A DNA stretch of 64,000 bases, from NCBI GenBank assembly GCA_024220505.1, contig JAKZZE010000019.1, positions 62,001-126,000 of the forward strand. Direction: 5' to 3'. Made by a program: the position numbers and the translations under genes. The notes under the pieces were generated by a model. That model saw only the letters and a list, made by a program, of their open reading frames with translations, did no database searches and had not been told where the DNA came from. Each line of letters begins with the position of its first letter. Position 1 is the first letter of the stretch. The DNA is from Rhizopus arrhizus (taxonomy: Eukaryota; Mucoromycota; Mucoromycetes; Mucorales; Rhizopodaceae). Of the stretch, positions 19,613 through 30,337 are shown piece after piece.

Positions 19613-20783
19613 AATTCTATTAAAGGTTACCCTTCATAATATCTTACATAACAATGGTAACATATATCCAATTGTCATATAATGAAAAAAATTATTAAAC
19701 AATAATAAGGAAAGAGTGTAAGTCCTGCATGAGACTGGTTTATATTTCAGTTTAACTTAAACTATAAATTATTCTAATTGAAGTCAGGTATTTATATCTT
19801 ATTGAGTGAGTGGCTTGATATGTTGTATTGTGATCGTTCTTCTAATCTTCAGGTACTTTAGCAAGTGTCATCTCTAATTATGATTATGAAAACTTTTCAT
19901 TTGTTCTTTTGTATGTCTGTCATAGATTATCTTTTATTCTGGGAATTCCTCACTGATTTGAATAACGTTATTTTACGCGTTGTTTCAATTATGTGAAAGA
20001 TTAGCAATATTCCTGACATGGGATTGGACTTGGTTATTTTAGTTGATACTTCTTCTTATCAAAGAACTCTCATGGATACAATACATATTCTTTTAGAATA
20101 TGTTTAATTGGAATTGATTGCATGGTCTTATTTAAATATGTTTATATTTTATTTTATTTTAATTATGATCTTGTATCAAGACTTATATTTACCAATGTTG
20201 ACTACAACCAGCTACTGTTCTACTGTTATTGTTTTTGTTGTTGTTGTTTTTTTTTCTTTTGCTTTTGCTTTTGTTCTGTTTTTGTTTTTTTTATATTTTT
20301 TTTAACCTTACGACAGCAGCACAAAGAACCATCATTAATACAAAGCATATTCTAAAAGGATACATTAACCTGAAATTAATCATTGTTGTGATGTTTGGGA
20401 TGGTGTATTCTGGATTACAGTTCAAAATAAAGTAAAAATTGAAATTTGTTAATCGATGAGTTATTTGAGCTTTTTTATTGAGTGAAGACAGAGAAGAGAG
20501 CCCATTAAATACAGATGACGTCTTTATAAAATTAGTAATGAAGGAACCACAGCTACAAAATATGAGCTACTAAAGTTGACTATATATACTGAATGCTATA
20601 TATCAGTAGTGTTGGATAAAGATAGTTTTAAATTATATAACATGGAGATCTTGATCAATCTCACTCGATATTTAAGTGTAATAACGAAAATACGACATAC
20701 ATCGTCTTATTTAACTTAACTTTTATCTTATTTTATTTTAATTACAATCTTGCATTAAACCTTATATCTATCAATGTCGACTT
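19613..20783. other. AT-rich spacer between arm and nested Tc1
   Basis: No gene recognised. It holds T-rich runs near 20225-20310 and a possible LTR-like repeat from about 20449 that resembles 46333-46580. Confidence 0.5.
20449..20700. repeat. Diverged repeat shared with 46333-46580
   Basis: Starts ATCGATGAGT with TTTATTGAGT a little downstream, then ACGTCTT and later ATCTCACTCGA and AATACGACA. The same markers occur in the same order at 46333-46580. It could be an old solo LTR; no coding sequence accompanies either copy. Confidence 0.4.
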
Positions 20784-22426
20784 TACAGTAGGTCACAAAA
20801 CTGCTGCAAGGAATCCATTTTTCTTGGTTTTTGTAGCGCACATCCTGTTACAATGGCACAAACTGCCTCTGTTCCCACATAGTAAATCTTCTACATGTCT
20901 TGAAAAATCCGAAAGAGTTTATGCCCTATTGGATAAGTATTGAAGGAAGTATGAGGCGCGCAATTTGAAAATTTGAAAAAATGAAAATTTGAACGGAATG
21001 AACTTATTTATTAATATTTAGTTGGTCCTACTTTTCTATTAATAATCTCTTGAGTTCTTTCCGGAATGTTATCTATATGTCCTTGGCAAAGATCTTTATG
21101 GAAGTCATTTCATATTTCATCAACTCGTTCCCAAAACACATCCGTGTTCTTTGCTCTATGTTCGTAATAGTTGAGTTTCAACTTCAATTGATGTCCTACG
21201 TGCTCGATTGAATTTAAGTCGGGGATCTAAGCTGACCAATAGTTAACATAGCTCTCTTGGTGACTACATAACTAGGCTATTGTAGATTATGCCTTGTGCT
21301 TTGTGTTATTATCATGCTAAAACTAAATGTTGGGCCAGTCGAAATTGTAGTACTTCATAGTATCACGAAGCGTAGTGTTCAAAATATGCTGGTAAACACC
21401 CAAGTTCAAGTTTCCATCGTAAATTTAGCAAGTATATCCTGGTCCTTCAGAGATTATACAACCCCAGGGCATCATTTTGCTAGCTCCGTGATTGATTGCA
21501 AAATCCAGGTCATGATGTTGAAGAAGGTCACTTGGCCGTTTCCAATAGTGATCAGCATCATCAAAGCCCTATACGCTGAGCTTGGTCTCATTAAAGTGCA
21601 CTGTTTGTTGTCGGTCACTCATTGCCTAACCTTGATGCTCCTTGACCCATTCTAACTGATGCTATGTATGCACTTTTGTCTGAAATGGCTTCTTTTTTTC
21701 TATCAGAAAATGGAACTCCATTGATTTCAGTACGTTAATTTCTGACTGGTATGAGATATCATAGCCAAATCCAATCAGCTCCCGGTACACCTCTTTAGAA
21801 GCCTTTAGAACCCATTCCATGACTTTTCTTTTGATTAACCGCTTCGTCGCTTTGGAGACTACTGTAGGTCTACCACCTGTGTTTACTGTCCTACTTGAAA
21901 ACAGCCGTCTAGAGTATCTAGTAACAGTTGATTAATGTAATCCAGTCTCCTTGGCAATATCATACATTGATGTGGATCCGGTTAATGCCTGTTTGAGATC
22001 GTTTACTTTCTCCTCTGACAGCCGTTTAGGCATGCGATTGGTAATAAGGTAAAAAAGAGAAATAATTTAGATAAGAAAATTTAAAATTTAGAATAAAGGA
22101 ATTGTAAGCGCTTTTATATACTGGCATCATTCTAATCATGTCAAGAATGTGAAAAATTATGATAGCAACCGGTTGGGTCGTATTAAAATTCGTCATTTAA
22201 AACATATGTGAACAAGTAAAAAATGTCGGATGTTCATAATACTACCTTTAGCGATCTCAAATTCCACCAATAACCATTGCCCATATCCGACAATCGACGA
22301 ATAAATGCACTTTCCATTGAGGTACAAACAGTCAAAGTTTGAGATAGTTTGGTGCAGTACCCATGGACAACCAGCTGTAAAACCTGAGTTTTGCAATTCC
22401 TTGCAGCAGTTTTGTGACCTACTGTA
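20784..22426 (-). mobile_element. Nested Tc1/mariner element
   Basis: TA at 20784-20785 and 22425-22426 flank a 1639-bp element whose ends are inverted copies beginning CAGTAGGTCACAAAACTGC. It is the same length class as the Tc1 at 11768. One end of a related copy survives at 33285-33484. Confidence 0.88.
21011..22033 (-). pseudogene. Decayed Tc1 transposase
   Basis: The minus strand reads MPKRLSEEKVNDLKQALTG, an HTH start, then GGRPTVVSKATKRLIKRKV, and near the end PDLNSIEH, the Tc1 motif with the last acidic catalytic residue, finishing with NRKVGPTKY. About seven in-frame stops break it, so no transposase is made. Confidence 0.8.
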
Positions 22427-22688
22427 ATTGGTTACTGCTCAACAGCACCCTTTACTCAGACAAAGGGACTAAGATTTTGCATAATTTTAATAAACATCAC
22501 TACTAGAACAGATCTATCATCAGTATGTATCAACTTCACTTGGAAGGAGTGTAAGTTTACAGCAAATCATTTTTTTAGCGTTTTGATAGTGATATTTTAT
22601 TTTTATTATTAAGCATGAAAGGGATACAATTAAGACATAGAACCTGAAGGTACATATTTAATTAAAGCTATATTTAAACATAGCTAGT

Positions 22689-24426
22689 TTATGAGTTACT
22701 GGCTCTATTGCCTAAATTTCTACGGGTAGTACGGGCAGCACGGTTAGCACCTCTAGGTCTACCAACAGGACGGCTTCCAGTTCGAGGCCTTCCACCAAGA
22801 CGATTACTATGTGTAGGTAAGGCTTCGTTTTGACCATTGCTAGATACCAAAGGACTGCCCTGCTCTGATTGAAGTAAAAAGCTGGATGTTTCTGCCGTGT
22901 CATTTAGCTCCTCCCCGCCATCGTTTGCTTGTATAGCTTCTTCTTCTAACAATTCCCTAGCATCGCGGGCACGACGACGTTCTACCCATGCTTCAAAACG
23001 ACGAGCATCTCTAGCTGCAATTCGTGCTGACACAGAAGGGGAATTGCCATCAACACCGCGGGTAAACCAGCTTTCAGTTTCAGCAGACTGTTGAGCTGTA
23101 TTCGAATCCATTGCCACCTCACGAATCATACGTTCAAAGCACTGTTTTACACTACCTCCATTTTCGCTTCGCCAAAGATACTCCAAGATGCGTTTGTAAC
23201 AGTTCTTTTTGGTTCGGTTACGAGGCTTGATAAATGCTTTCAAAGGAGCCCACATACTTTCGATCATGTTGGTATGAATCTTACCAGATATTGGCAAGCC
23301 AGAATACTCGCCTTGGTTACCTTGAACTTGATCTACTGTGGCAAAGTCTAAGGAATGATTAACAACCTGATGTCTTGCAAAAAAGAAGTTGCCATCATTG
23401 TAAGCTCTTGTGTTGTCAAGTATCTCGCCAGTATTTTCGTCATGCTCTTCCCTAGGGTGCAGACCGGAATATGCTCTCCATCCATCAGATCTAATGGTTG
23501 ACCCACGCTGGCAGTTATCATAAATGATGGGCAAGAGTGTTGCCGCTGTCCGATTAGGGACGGTGCAAAAGAATTTGCGTCCTGCTTCGTACCTAGGTCT
23601 TAGCTCTTGTTCGCCAGTTCGATGATCAGTGTAGGTGTAAAATCGATCTGCTTCGTTGATGGGGACCAAGCACTCAACCATACCAAAGACCCAGATACCT
23701 TCTACACGATGACCACGATGGTTTTTGCGCTTGCCAAACTTAGATTCATCTATTTGTATGTGATGACACCTTATGTTAGAACCTAGCTTATGCTCCTCTT
23801 GTCGATTATGGGCATTGTAATCACTGAGCATCATTAAACGAAGATCATTTGCCAATGAAGTCACAGAAGGACGGCTCATGTCGTGGGAGTTGCAAATGTT
23901 GGTAATGCTTGAGTCTTTTAAATAGTCATACATCACAGAAAGAGTGTAGTTGGTCAAGCATTTACGATTGTAGAACACCGAATTATACGTACAAACGCGT
24001 GATTTTCTTCCAGCATGACCAATAGTAGCACCATTTTCATCAATCTCAAGACCACCAGCACAATAGTACGTAAGTCTTCCGCTGTCGACACGATTTCTTA
24101 GGGTGCAAACTTTTCGACAGCCATCAATGCCACATACATTAGTTCTATGAAAAGCGTTGTTTACGGATAAAAGATGACTGCAAACAAAGGTAAAGAGTTA
24201 GTAAGAAAAAAAATCCCACTATCGCAATGTAACATTTTTTATTATAATTAACTTACTCCCATGCTCTTTCAGGACTAACAATTATTTGCGCTTCAAGGAC
24301 ACGGTCACCAGCAGGAGGAACATAAGACCTGTAACGTGAGACTACTTGACCAGATACTCGACCGCCCCTACGAGGAGTGACATCGTTGTTTGAAGGGACA
24401 GAAGCAGATGAGTTGAAACGAGGCAT
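22689..24426 (-). CDS. Merlin / ISXO2-type (IS1595-like) transposase
   Basis: Two exons, 24426-24257 and 24177-22689, join in frame across a GTAAGT...TTGCAG intron to 552 aa. A Cys-containing N-terminal region (CGIDGCRKVC) precedes the catalytic core. The core has first Asp in IQIDESKFGKRK, second Asp in IRSDGWRAY and Glu in HTNMIESMWAPLK, the DDE arrangement of Merlin and bacterial IS1595/ISXO2 transposases. The C-terminus is Ala/Arg/Glu-rich and ends in an AT-hook-like GRPRTGSRPVGRPRG. The frame is open throughout. It lies in the centre of the inverted-arm element and is its likely mobilising enzyme, acting in the nucleus on the arm ends. Confidence 0.85.
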
Positions 24427-24545
24427 ATTAATTATATAAAATGAAGACGAAAAAAAAAAAAGAAAAAAGGTATGTCTCTTTATATAGATAGTTGAACAGC
24501 AATTAAACACGTTGTTTCACATATGAGATACTCAAATATGCACAT

Positions 24546-24653
24546 GGTTACAACTCGGAAATTAGTACTCGTGGTTACAATTCGGAAATTGGTACTCGTG
24601 GTTACAATTCGGAAATTGGTACTCGTGGTTACAACTCGGAAATTAGTATTCGA
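24546..24653 (+). repeat. Four 27-bp tandem repeats
   Basis: Units GGTTACAACTCGG... at 24546, 24573, 24600 and 24627, differing by one to three bases. The length is a multiple of three and the frame is open through all units (RKLVLVVTI-like 9-residue period). It lies just upstream of the transposase gene, so it may be a binding array or promoter element. Confidence 0.85.
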
Positions 24654-24717
24654 AGTTACGGTTCATTATATGCCTGCGCCTTGTGGTTACATATGCATGC
24701 TATTATGGATGGTTTGA

Positions 24718-25875
24718 CTATTCTAATTGACCCTATGTTCTTCTTGTAATAAACGAAAATAAAAAGAAATAAAAATGCACCAAAACGATAATTTGAGATA
24801 CTTTTTATTCTTGATTATATCCCAGTTAAAGTTATCCTTTTTCAATGAGGATTTAGGTGGGATATTTATATTCTTTTGAATAATAATTCATGGGGACGAT
24901 TGAGTTAAATCAATTGGTTCTTTCTTGATGTTTCATTCTGGATTGGGGCATTGTCATCATATATTGTTCCATGGAATCTTATCTTGTATAATTATATTAT
25001 AAATCGTCATTCTAAGCTACTGATGTTGCATTTATAAATAGGCACCCATGCAATTGTTGTTTAAGACGACTCTCGTATTTTGTTCCTGAAACTCGGTTAC
25101 TAAATAAGTACAGAAAAACTGAAACCTAATAATGCAGACAACAGGAGCTATTAAGACACCAATCGGATTATTGATAGGATTATTTCTCAATCATTCGTTT
25201 AGATCAATAAAGTTGCTATGCAAGAAAAACAATATTCTATTTTGACATGCATAGTCTCAATGCAACTTAATACATTGGATCATAAAAGAAATTATGCAAA
25301 GACTCATTACTATATCAAGTTGGTATTATATATGCAAGACATTCATTACCCTTTATGATATAATTCATCGTCAGATCTTTATGATTCAACTATGCTAATG
25401 TTGGAGATGCTTGGTTTATAGCATAATTTATTATTTTATTATGTCTACCTATAGCACTTCTATTTGCAGATTATAGCACATAGTACCAGTTTTGATATTT
25501 CACCCGTCTCATGTCTACATATTTGCAAATGAAGTTTTTTAGCTTAATTTGTCACTGTCATAATTTTATTTACCTAAAAAAAGTTTTTGCCCATTTTCAC
25601 ATTGTAGAACCAATAGTTCGGTGAATTCTTAAACATTACAGTATAATAAGCTTTCTACTGGCAACCACCGTCAGCTTTTCATTGTATGCCTATTATGAAC
25701 CTCGCCTTAGAAAAGATGGTACGGCTGATATTGTTGTAAAATACACAGAAAGGAGTGATAGTGCTCAGGCCAAAAAGAGAGGCTTTGTACAATTTCCCTG
25801 AAGATCTATTCATGCTCCTTTTTGCTTGCTTCGTAATTGTTTTTTGTAAAAGAAATTTAGTGCTTTAAAGTTATC
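24718..25875. other. AT-rich region without genes
   Basis: Between the 27-bp repeats and the right arm nothing coding or structured was recognised. Confidence 0.5.
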
Positions 25876-26496
25876 AGCAGTCAATGCAGAAATATCATCT
25901 GAGGTTGTAAGAATATCTTAAGTATAACTAGAAGCAATATTCAGATTGCAGTCTACCTGCACAATTTCTTGTCCATCAGCAAAAGCACTTTTTTCACGCC
26001 TTAAGACGGATATCAAGCTGAGTTTCGATGTGATCACTTTGTAAATATCATGATTAAATGCGGAAGCACTGTTTCTACCTATGGGTAAGCTTGTCATATA
26101 GGTAGAACAAGAATTCGGCTTGTAATCCTTCCTAGTAGCATAATGTCCGTCCGACCAGGGGGTTTTTTCGTCTTTAAAGGCCTGTATCTCCCTGTGTGTT
26201 ACAGTGAGAGGTCTATAAATACCACCATTGGATTGGAAGAAATTATTCGCATTCATTGCGGTGCCGGATGCTGATGTTGTACAAATATTGGTAGAGTAAT
26301 CCCTCCGCATCGTTTTTGTGAGATTAGCTCAAAAGAGGTTTTTTCGTGTTGCAAGCGCCATATCTACCTGAGTTTAAACGTGACTGCCTCGAAAGTGACA
26401 CCATTCGATGCGGAAAAATTATTTGCGTCGATTTCTATAATTGGTATCTATGTAGGACGAATACCCGGCCCGGAATCTCCTTGCATCGTATCTTTT
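25876..26496 (-). repeat. Right 621-bp inverted arm
   Basis: Mirror copy of the left arm, including the 130-codon frame at 25918-26310 on the minus strand. Its outer end reads into gag and adds about 25 arm-encoded residues plus a stop to that protein. Confidence 0.85.
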
Positions 26497-27846
26497 ACAT
26501 TGTCCCAAATCAGGGAAGCTCTTCTTGCATTCTTCTATAAAATGCATCTTGTTGTTTTCTATGATTGTCTGAATGTTCGACAACGAGTCATCTTCCAAGA
26601 TGAACTCAGCATTCTTCTTCGCGCGTATTTCAGCCAGTTTTCTTTCCAAACAATCCTTGACAGGTGCAATCAACGTGCCCAAGAAATGCATTACTGCCAA
26701 AGAACTGTCTGCAAACTTGGCTTTGGTCATGAGATCTATATACCTGTCAACGTACGTGTTCAAGTATTCGCCATTGAGCTGCCTTATTCTCATCAGCTTT
26801 TGACGATACTGCAAGTAGGTGAAGGACTCACCAAACTTGCCTATGAGAGCGGCCTTGATTCCTTCCCAATTACTGTTCTTGAAATCAGCTACAGTCAGCT
26901 TATGTTGGAGCCAATTGATGCTCCTATCATCCTGGCCATTTTCAATGGATACCTGGAGATATCTCAGCCCGTTCTTGTCAATGTTGACATTGTAGTGCTT
27001 CAGGACTGTCTCAAACTTCCTGATGAAATCCTTTACCGTTTTAAAGGCATTATCATTCTTCACATCATCAGGGCTGATCTTGCTAGCATTGTAATGCTTA
27101 AGACTGTAAGCAGCGCTGACCAACAGGCGAAAGGGAGGAATGACCTTGATGGGGATGGTAGGCTCAGATTCACGAGTATTGTTGGTATTGCTCCCAACCT
27201 CATTCATCTTTCGGCTAATTTCATTAGCGATGATCTCATCCAGCTTGGTAATACGCTCCTCATAGTATTCCAAATCTTCCCTGTACTCGCGTATTTGAAT
27301 CTTAAGAGCCTTTCTTTTAGACTCATCTTCTTCCAAATCACGTTTCTCAACTAACTTGTCGAGCAAGCCAGTTGTCTCATCATACTTACGATGAAAGTGA
27401 TTTAATTTCTCATAAGATCTGCTCTTATTGTTCGAGACAGACTTAGAATAACGCGAGGCGTTCTTTTTCTCACCACTAATGGCGCGGCGAGCGTTGTTCA
27501 GAGGTGCATCCTCCATCACAACGTCATCTTCAGCAGTGGACAGACTAATGGCGTCACCACGTACCAAAGACGATTCGTCCTTCTTTATAGAAAGAGAGTT
27601 AAGTCTCTCCCCTATAGCACCACTGACTGAGTCAGCAGGAGAAGGCGAACGAGAACGGGAACCAGTGACCATTTCCACGTAGGAAGGTGACCCAGGACGG
27701 TCAGAAAAGTTGTCCAGGCCAGGAGCCACAGGAGAAACAGGACGAGAAGAAGTAACCTCAGAAACAACAGAGGACAAAGAAGAGACAGAAGAGATGGAAG
27801 CACGAGATGTGCGAGTGGGGCGGTTGTTGCGGGTGATGACGGCCAT
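26419..27846 (-). CDS. Chromovirus gag (C-terminus replaced by inserted element)
   Basis: 475 codons starting 44 bases inside the 5-prime LTR end. A Ser-rich and charged N-terminus is followed by a coiled-coil-like segment (about residues 160-230, KRKALKIQIREYREDLEYY) and a gag capsid-like region (INWLQHKLTVADF, LRQLNGEYLNTYVDRYIDL). The real gag sequence ends near DLGQC at 26497; the last residues come from the transposon arm. The zinc knuckle that belongs downstream is found on the other side of the insertion, in the pol frame. Confidence 0.85.
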   Translation of the reverse strand: MAVITRNNRPTRTSRASISSVSSLSSVVSEVTSSRPVSPVAPGLDNFSDRPGSPSYVEMVTGSRSRSPSPADSVSGAIGERLNSLSIKKDESSLVRGDAISLSTAEDDVVMEDAPLNNARRAISGEKKNASRYSKSVSNNKSRSYEKLNHFHRKYDETTGLLDKLVEKRDLEEDESKRKALKIQIREYREDLEYYEERITKLDEIIANEISRKMNEVGSNTNNTRESEPTIPIKVIPPFRLLVSAAYSLKHYNASKISPDDVKNDNAFKTVKDFIRKFETVLKHYNVNIDKNGLRYLQVSIENGQDDRSINWLQHKLTVADFKNSNWEGIKAALIGKFGESFTYLQYRQKLMRIRQLNGEYLNTYVDRYIDLMTKAKFADSSLAVMHFLGTLIAPVKDCLERKLAEIRAKKNAEFILEDDSLSNIQTIIENNKMHFIEECKKSFPDLGQCKRYDARRFRAGYSSYIDTNYRNRRK

Positions 27847-27889
27847 GTTTGTAGTGGTGGTAATAGTTGGAGTGGCTTATTGAAAAAAA

Positions 27890-28099
27890 TGAGATATTTG
27901 GTACTTATAATATGAAAACAGTAAGAAGTCAATAGCTAACAACTACTATTTATTAAGTAAGAAAAAGGAGAGGAACTAATAATTTAGAATGAACCCTGGA
28001 TTATATTGTCTGACTATTAATTATATAGTCTGACGTAGGCTTGACTGAGATCAATCATAAAATAATAAATAAAGACATCATTAATGACCAAACACGACA
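27890..28099 (-). repeat. 5-prime LTR of the chromovirus
   Basis: Identical to 14570-14779 and followed by GGAGT. On the minus strand no TGG-type tRNA primer-binding site follows the LTR. Chromoviruses of the Tf1/sushi kind use self-priming instead, so this is compatible with the chromodomain. Confidence 0.9.
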
Positions 28100-28308
28100 G
28101 GAGTTAAAGATATTACATTTAAATTAAAAAAAAAAAGAAGAAGAAGAGAAAGTTTAAACTGTTTATGAATAGCCTCTCTGAATGTTTCAATAGTTAAACA
28201 GTATTAAAGAAGACTTATTTTTAATCAATAGTGGATAACTGTAACACTGGTAAAATGAGGCTATAAAAAAGGTACTTTTTTTTTCCTTTTTTTTTTTTTT
28301 TTTTTTTT

Positions 28309-28530
28309 TACTTGTTGGTAAAGCTTAGCAAGGTTTTTTTCTTAGCCCATCTAAAGAAAGGTACTATCACTTTTATTATATATACTCAATAGCTAATAAT
28401 TATTATAGATGTCTGTTGCTTTTTTTACTTGTGAGTATACGCTTAGCTAGTTTTCTTCCCATGGTCTATCTAAAGAAAGGTACTATTACTTTTACTACAT
28501 ATACACGATAGCTAATAATTGTTATAGATG
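28309..28530 (+). repeat. Two diverged tandem copies of about 105 bp
   Basis: Copies at about 28309-28411 and 28425-28530 share CTAAAGAAAGGTACTAT, AGCTAATAATT and TTATAGATG. They lie in the right subterminal part of the CACTA element, where transposase-binding repeats are expected. Long T runs flank them at 28282-28309 and 28673-28720. Confidence 0.7.
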
Positions 28531-28670
28531 AATGCTGCTCTGCTTTGGCCTCTTTCTGTTTCTTTCCTAATTTTCGCTTTGGTTCTTAAGTACTGATGTC
28601 TTTTCTTTTGCTTTGAGTGCCCAAGTCCTTGAATTCTTGAATCCTTGTGTCTCTGAATCCTTGAGCTTGG

Positions 28671-28720
<50 letters not shown>

Positions 28721-28935
28721 CTTTTGAGAACTTTTTGAGTTCCACGAGACTAGTTGATGTATTTTTAGATTAGATGCTGCTATTCTGGTGACATTAGGTA
28801 AGTCAAGTACACTTTTAAAACGCTACAAGCAAAGAAATACTATGTATTGTTATTATTATTTTATTTAAATAAAAAAAAAGCTATTTTTTATAAACCAAAT
28901 CCCTATTTTTTTGTATATATAAAGCAATATTTATT

Positions 28936-29055
28936 GCAATATGAATGGTCAATAAAGAAGTATATAAGGCAATATGAGTGGTCAATAAAGAAGTATATAA
29001 GGCAATAGGAGTGTTCGATGAAGAAGTATATAAGGCAATATGAGCGGTCGATAAA
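28936..29055 (+). repeat. 33-bp subterminal tandem repeats
   Basis: Three full units and one partial unit of GCAATATGAGTGGTCAATAA... starting at 28936, 28969, 29002 and 29035, about 270-390 bases inside the right CACTA terminus. They probably serve as transposase-binding repeats. Confidence 0.8.
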
Positions 29056-29326
29056 AGAACAAAAAGACATATAAAGTAATGTTTTAAAACGTATCATTCG
29101 TTGCCCAAACGTTGACTAGTATTAATTGAAACGTAAAAAATGGTTTGGTAAAAGAACACTAAACGACCTCCTCTTGCTTGCGTAAAAGTTATTTAACGAT
29201 TACTGCTCTGCCTCGAAAATCGTTTAAAAGAGCAATAAAATTCCGTGGAGTTGCGTTAAACTTCGCGTTGTTGCGCTCATTTATGCTAAAAAACTACGTT
29301 TAATATCTCCAATTATTTGCAGTGAC

Positions 29327-30215
29327 CACTGCAAATAATCGTTCCAACTGGGTACCGGATTGCGCAAGATTGCTCTTCTTTTGGGTAACAGATTGTTATT
29401 GTTTTAATCGCAAGATTAAATAAAAAAATTAAACAAAAAAACAATAGCAGCAATATAAAATTAAAATCCTTCTTTATTGCAGATTTCTTTATATTGCGAA
29501 AAGGCCTCGCTTTAAGGATAAAAAGTTGGCATCTATTTATATTCTTTGTGAGCGTAGATATAAAAGATATAGACTCGGTCACGATGTCGTGCTGAAGAAC
29601 CAATGATTAAGCTAAAGCTTGTCGATGTTCTAATATATGCATCTGAAATTGAACAATAGAAATAATAACCAGTCAATTAACTTTGATCTAATTACTTTTG
29701 GGGTTGACAATTGATTAGACTCTCTAGGATGACAGATACTGATCTTATTGTTCTAAATTTGGAAAAGTGTGGAATTGTTCAATCATAGTTTAATCTTTTG
29801 TGTATCGTTATTTATTTTAATCCAACTGATATCATATAGAAAATAACTATGTTTACAACAGTTATTTTTTTTTCGTGAAAACAATTAAATCCTGCTGTAT
29901 TGATCATTTTCTAATTTTGAAAAAAGATTTAGATGCGAAAAAAATAAAGAAATTTAACGATGTTATTATTTTATTTGTAGGGTAAATATTCATAGAGTTA
30001 TTCATGTTTTAAAAAAGTGTCTTTTTTTTCAAATAGTCTCTTTTTGGAAAGCCTGTTCTTCTCTATTGTTTAAAGACCGATATTTTCTTTTTTTTATTTT
30101 TGAGGGCAAAATGCGGACATCAAAAGCACCATGCGATTATTTTGATCAGAAGAATACATATTAGGAAGGCAGTCTGTGATCTTTAGCTTAGTTCATTAGA
30201 AATGTGTAACAGAAC
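29327..30215 (+). mobile_element. Second CACTA element, left end only
   Basis: Begins CACTGCAAATAAT two bases after the first element ends, in the same orientation as the 7202 end, and contains the shared subterminal repeat at 29908-30215. It is cut at 30215 by the LTR of gypsy 3. In the intact repeat (7630-7645) the sequence continues past this point, which proves insertion. The rest of the element was not found. Confidence 0.7.
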
Positions 30216-30306
30216 TGTAACAGTACCAGAGAAAGATGTATTTATCAACTGAGTTTTATTTATTATATTCTAATTATATATTTATAGGAACTTGTTAACT
30301 GTCACA
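30216..30306 (-). repeat. Very short LTR of gypsy 3
   Basis: 91 bp from TGTAACAG to CTGTCACA, near-perfect inverted ends. On the minus strand GAGAGGGGATAA lies directly before it as polypurine tract. Such a small LTR is unusual for gypsy elements. Confidence 0.7.
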
Positions 30307-30337
30307 TTATCCCCTCTCAAAAGGAGATTTACTTAAT

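Larger units (their letters stand above)
18992..26496 (-). mobile_element. 7.5-kb foldback-like element with Merlin/ISXO2 transposase
   Basis: Two inverted arms of 621 bp (18992-19612 and 25876-26496) flank a unique centre with one transposase gene and a nested Tc1. It interrupts the gag-pol frame of the chromovirus, which fixes it as the later event. No clear target-site duplication was found at the arm ends. Assignment of the transposase to this element is by position. Confidence 0.75.
14570..28099 (-). mobile_element. Ty3/gypsy chromovirus (interrupted) inside the CACTA element
   Basis: Bounded by 210-bp LTRs that look identical base for base, with TG...CA ends and a 5-bp target duplication. 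Gene order on the minus strand is gag, protease, RT, RNase H, integrase, chromodomain. A 7.5-kb element (18992-26496) splits gag from pol. The identical LTRs mean a recent insertion, and the inner element is younger still. Confidence 0.92.
7202..29324 (+). mobile_element. CACTA (EnSpm) DNA transposon with nested insertions
   Basis: Termini are CACTGCAAATAATTGG at 7202-7217 and its perfect reverse complement at 29309-29324, the CACTR ends of the CACTA superfamily. Inside are a Tnp2-type transposase gene (plus) and a convergent accessory gene (minus). Removing the gypsy insertion between its GGAGT duplications leaves an element of about 8.6 kb. The right subterminal part has tandem repeats typical of CACTA ends. 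No matching 2-3 bp target duplication was seen at the outer flanks. Confidence 0.8.

Noticed and set aside
24546..24653. Tandem array considered as a CRISPR
   Set aside because: Units are contiguous with no spacers and the genome is eukaryotic.
26419..26496. Arm-encoded tail of gag considered as captured gag sequence
   Set aside because: The same stretch is the first of several tandem units in both arms, so it belongs to the inserted element rather than to gag.
26380..27354. 324-codon plus-strand frame
   Set aside because: Antisense shadow of the chromovirus gag; no conserved motif and gag is clearly coding on the other strand.
28512..28745. 77-codon minus frame with poly-Lys
   Set aside because: Produced by a long T run in the CACTA subterminal region.
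7202..29324. A 22-kb giant autonomous element
   Set aside because: The chromovirus LTRs with GGAGT duplications show that about 13.5 kb was inserted later; the CACTA element itself is about 8.6 kb.
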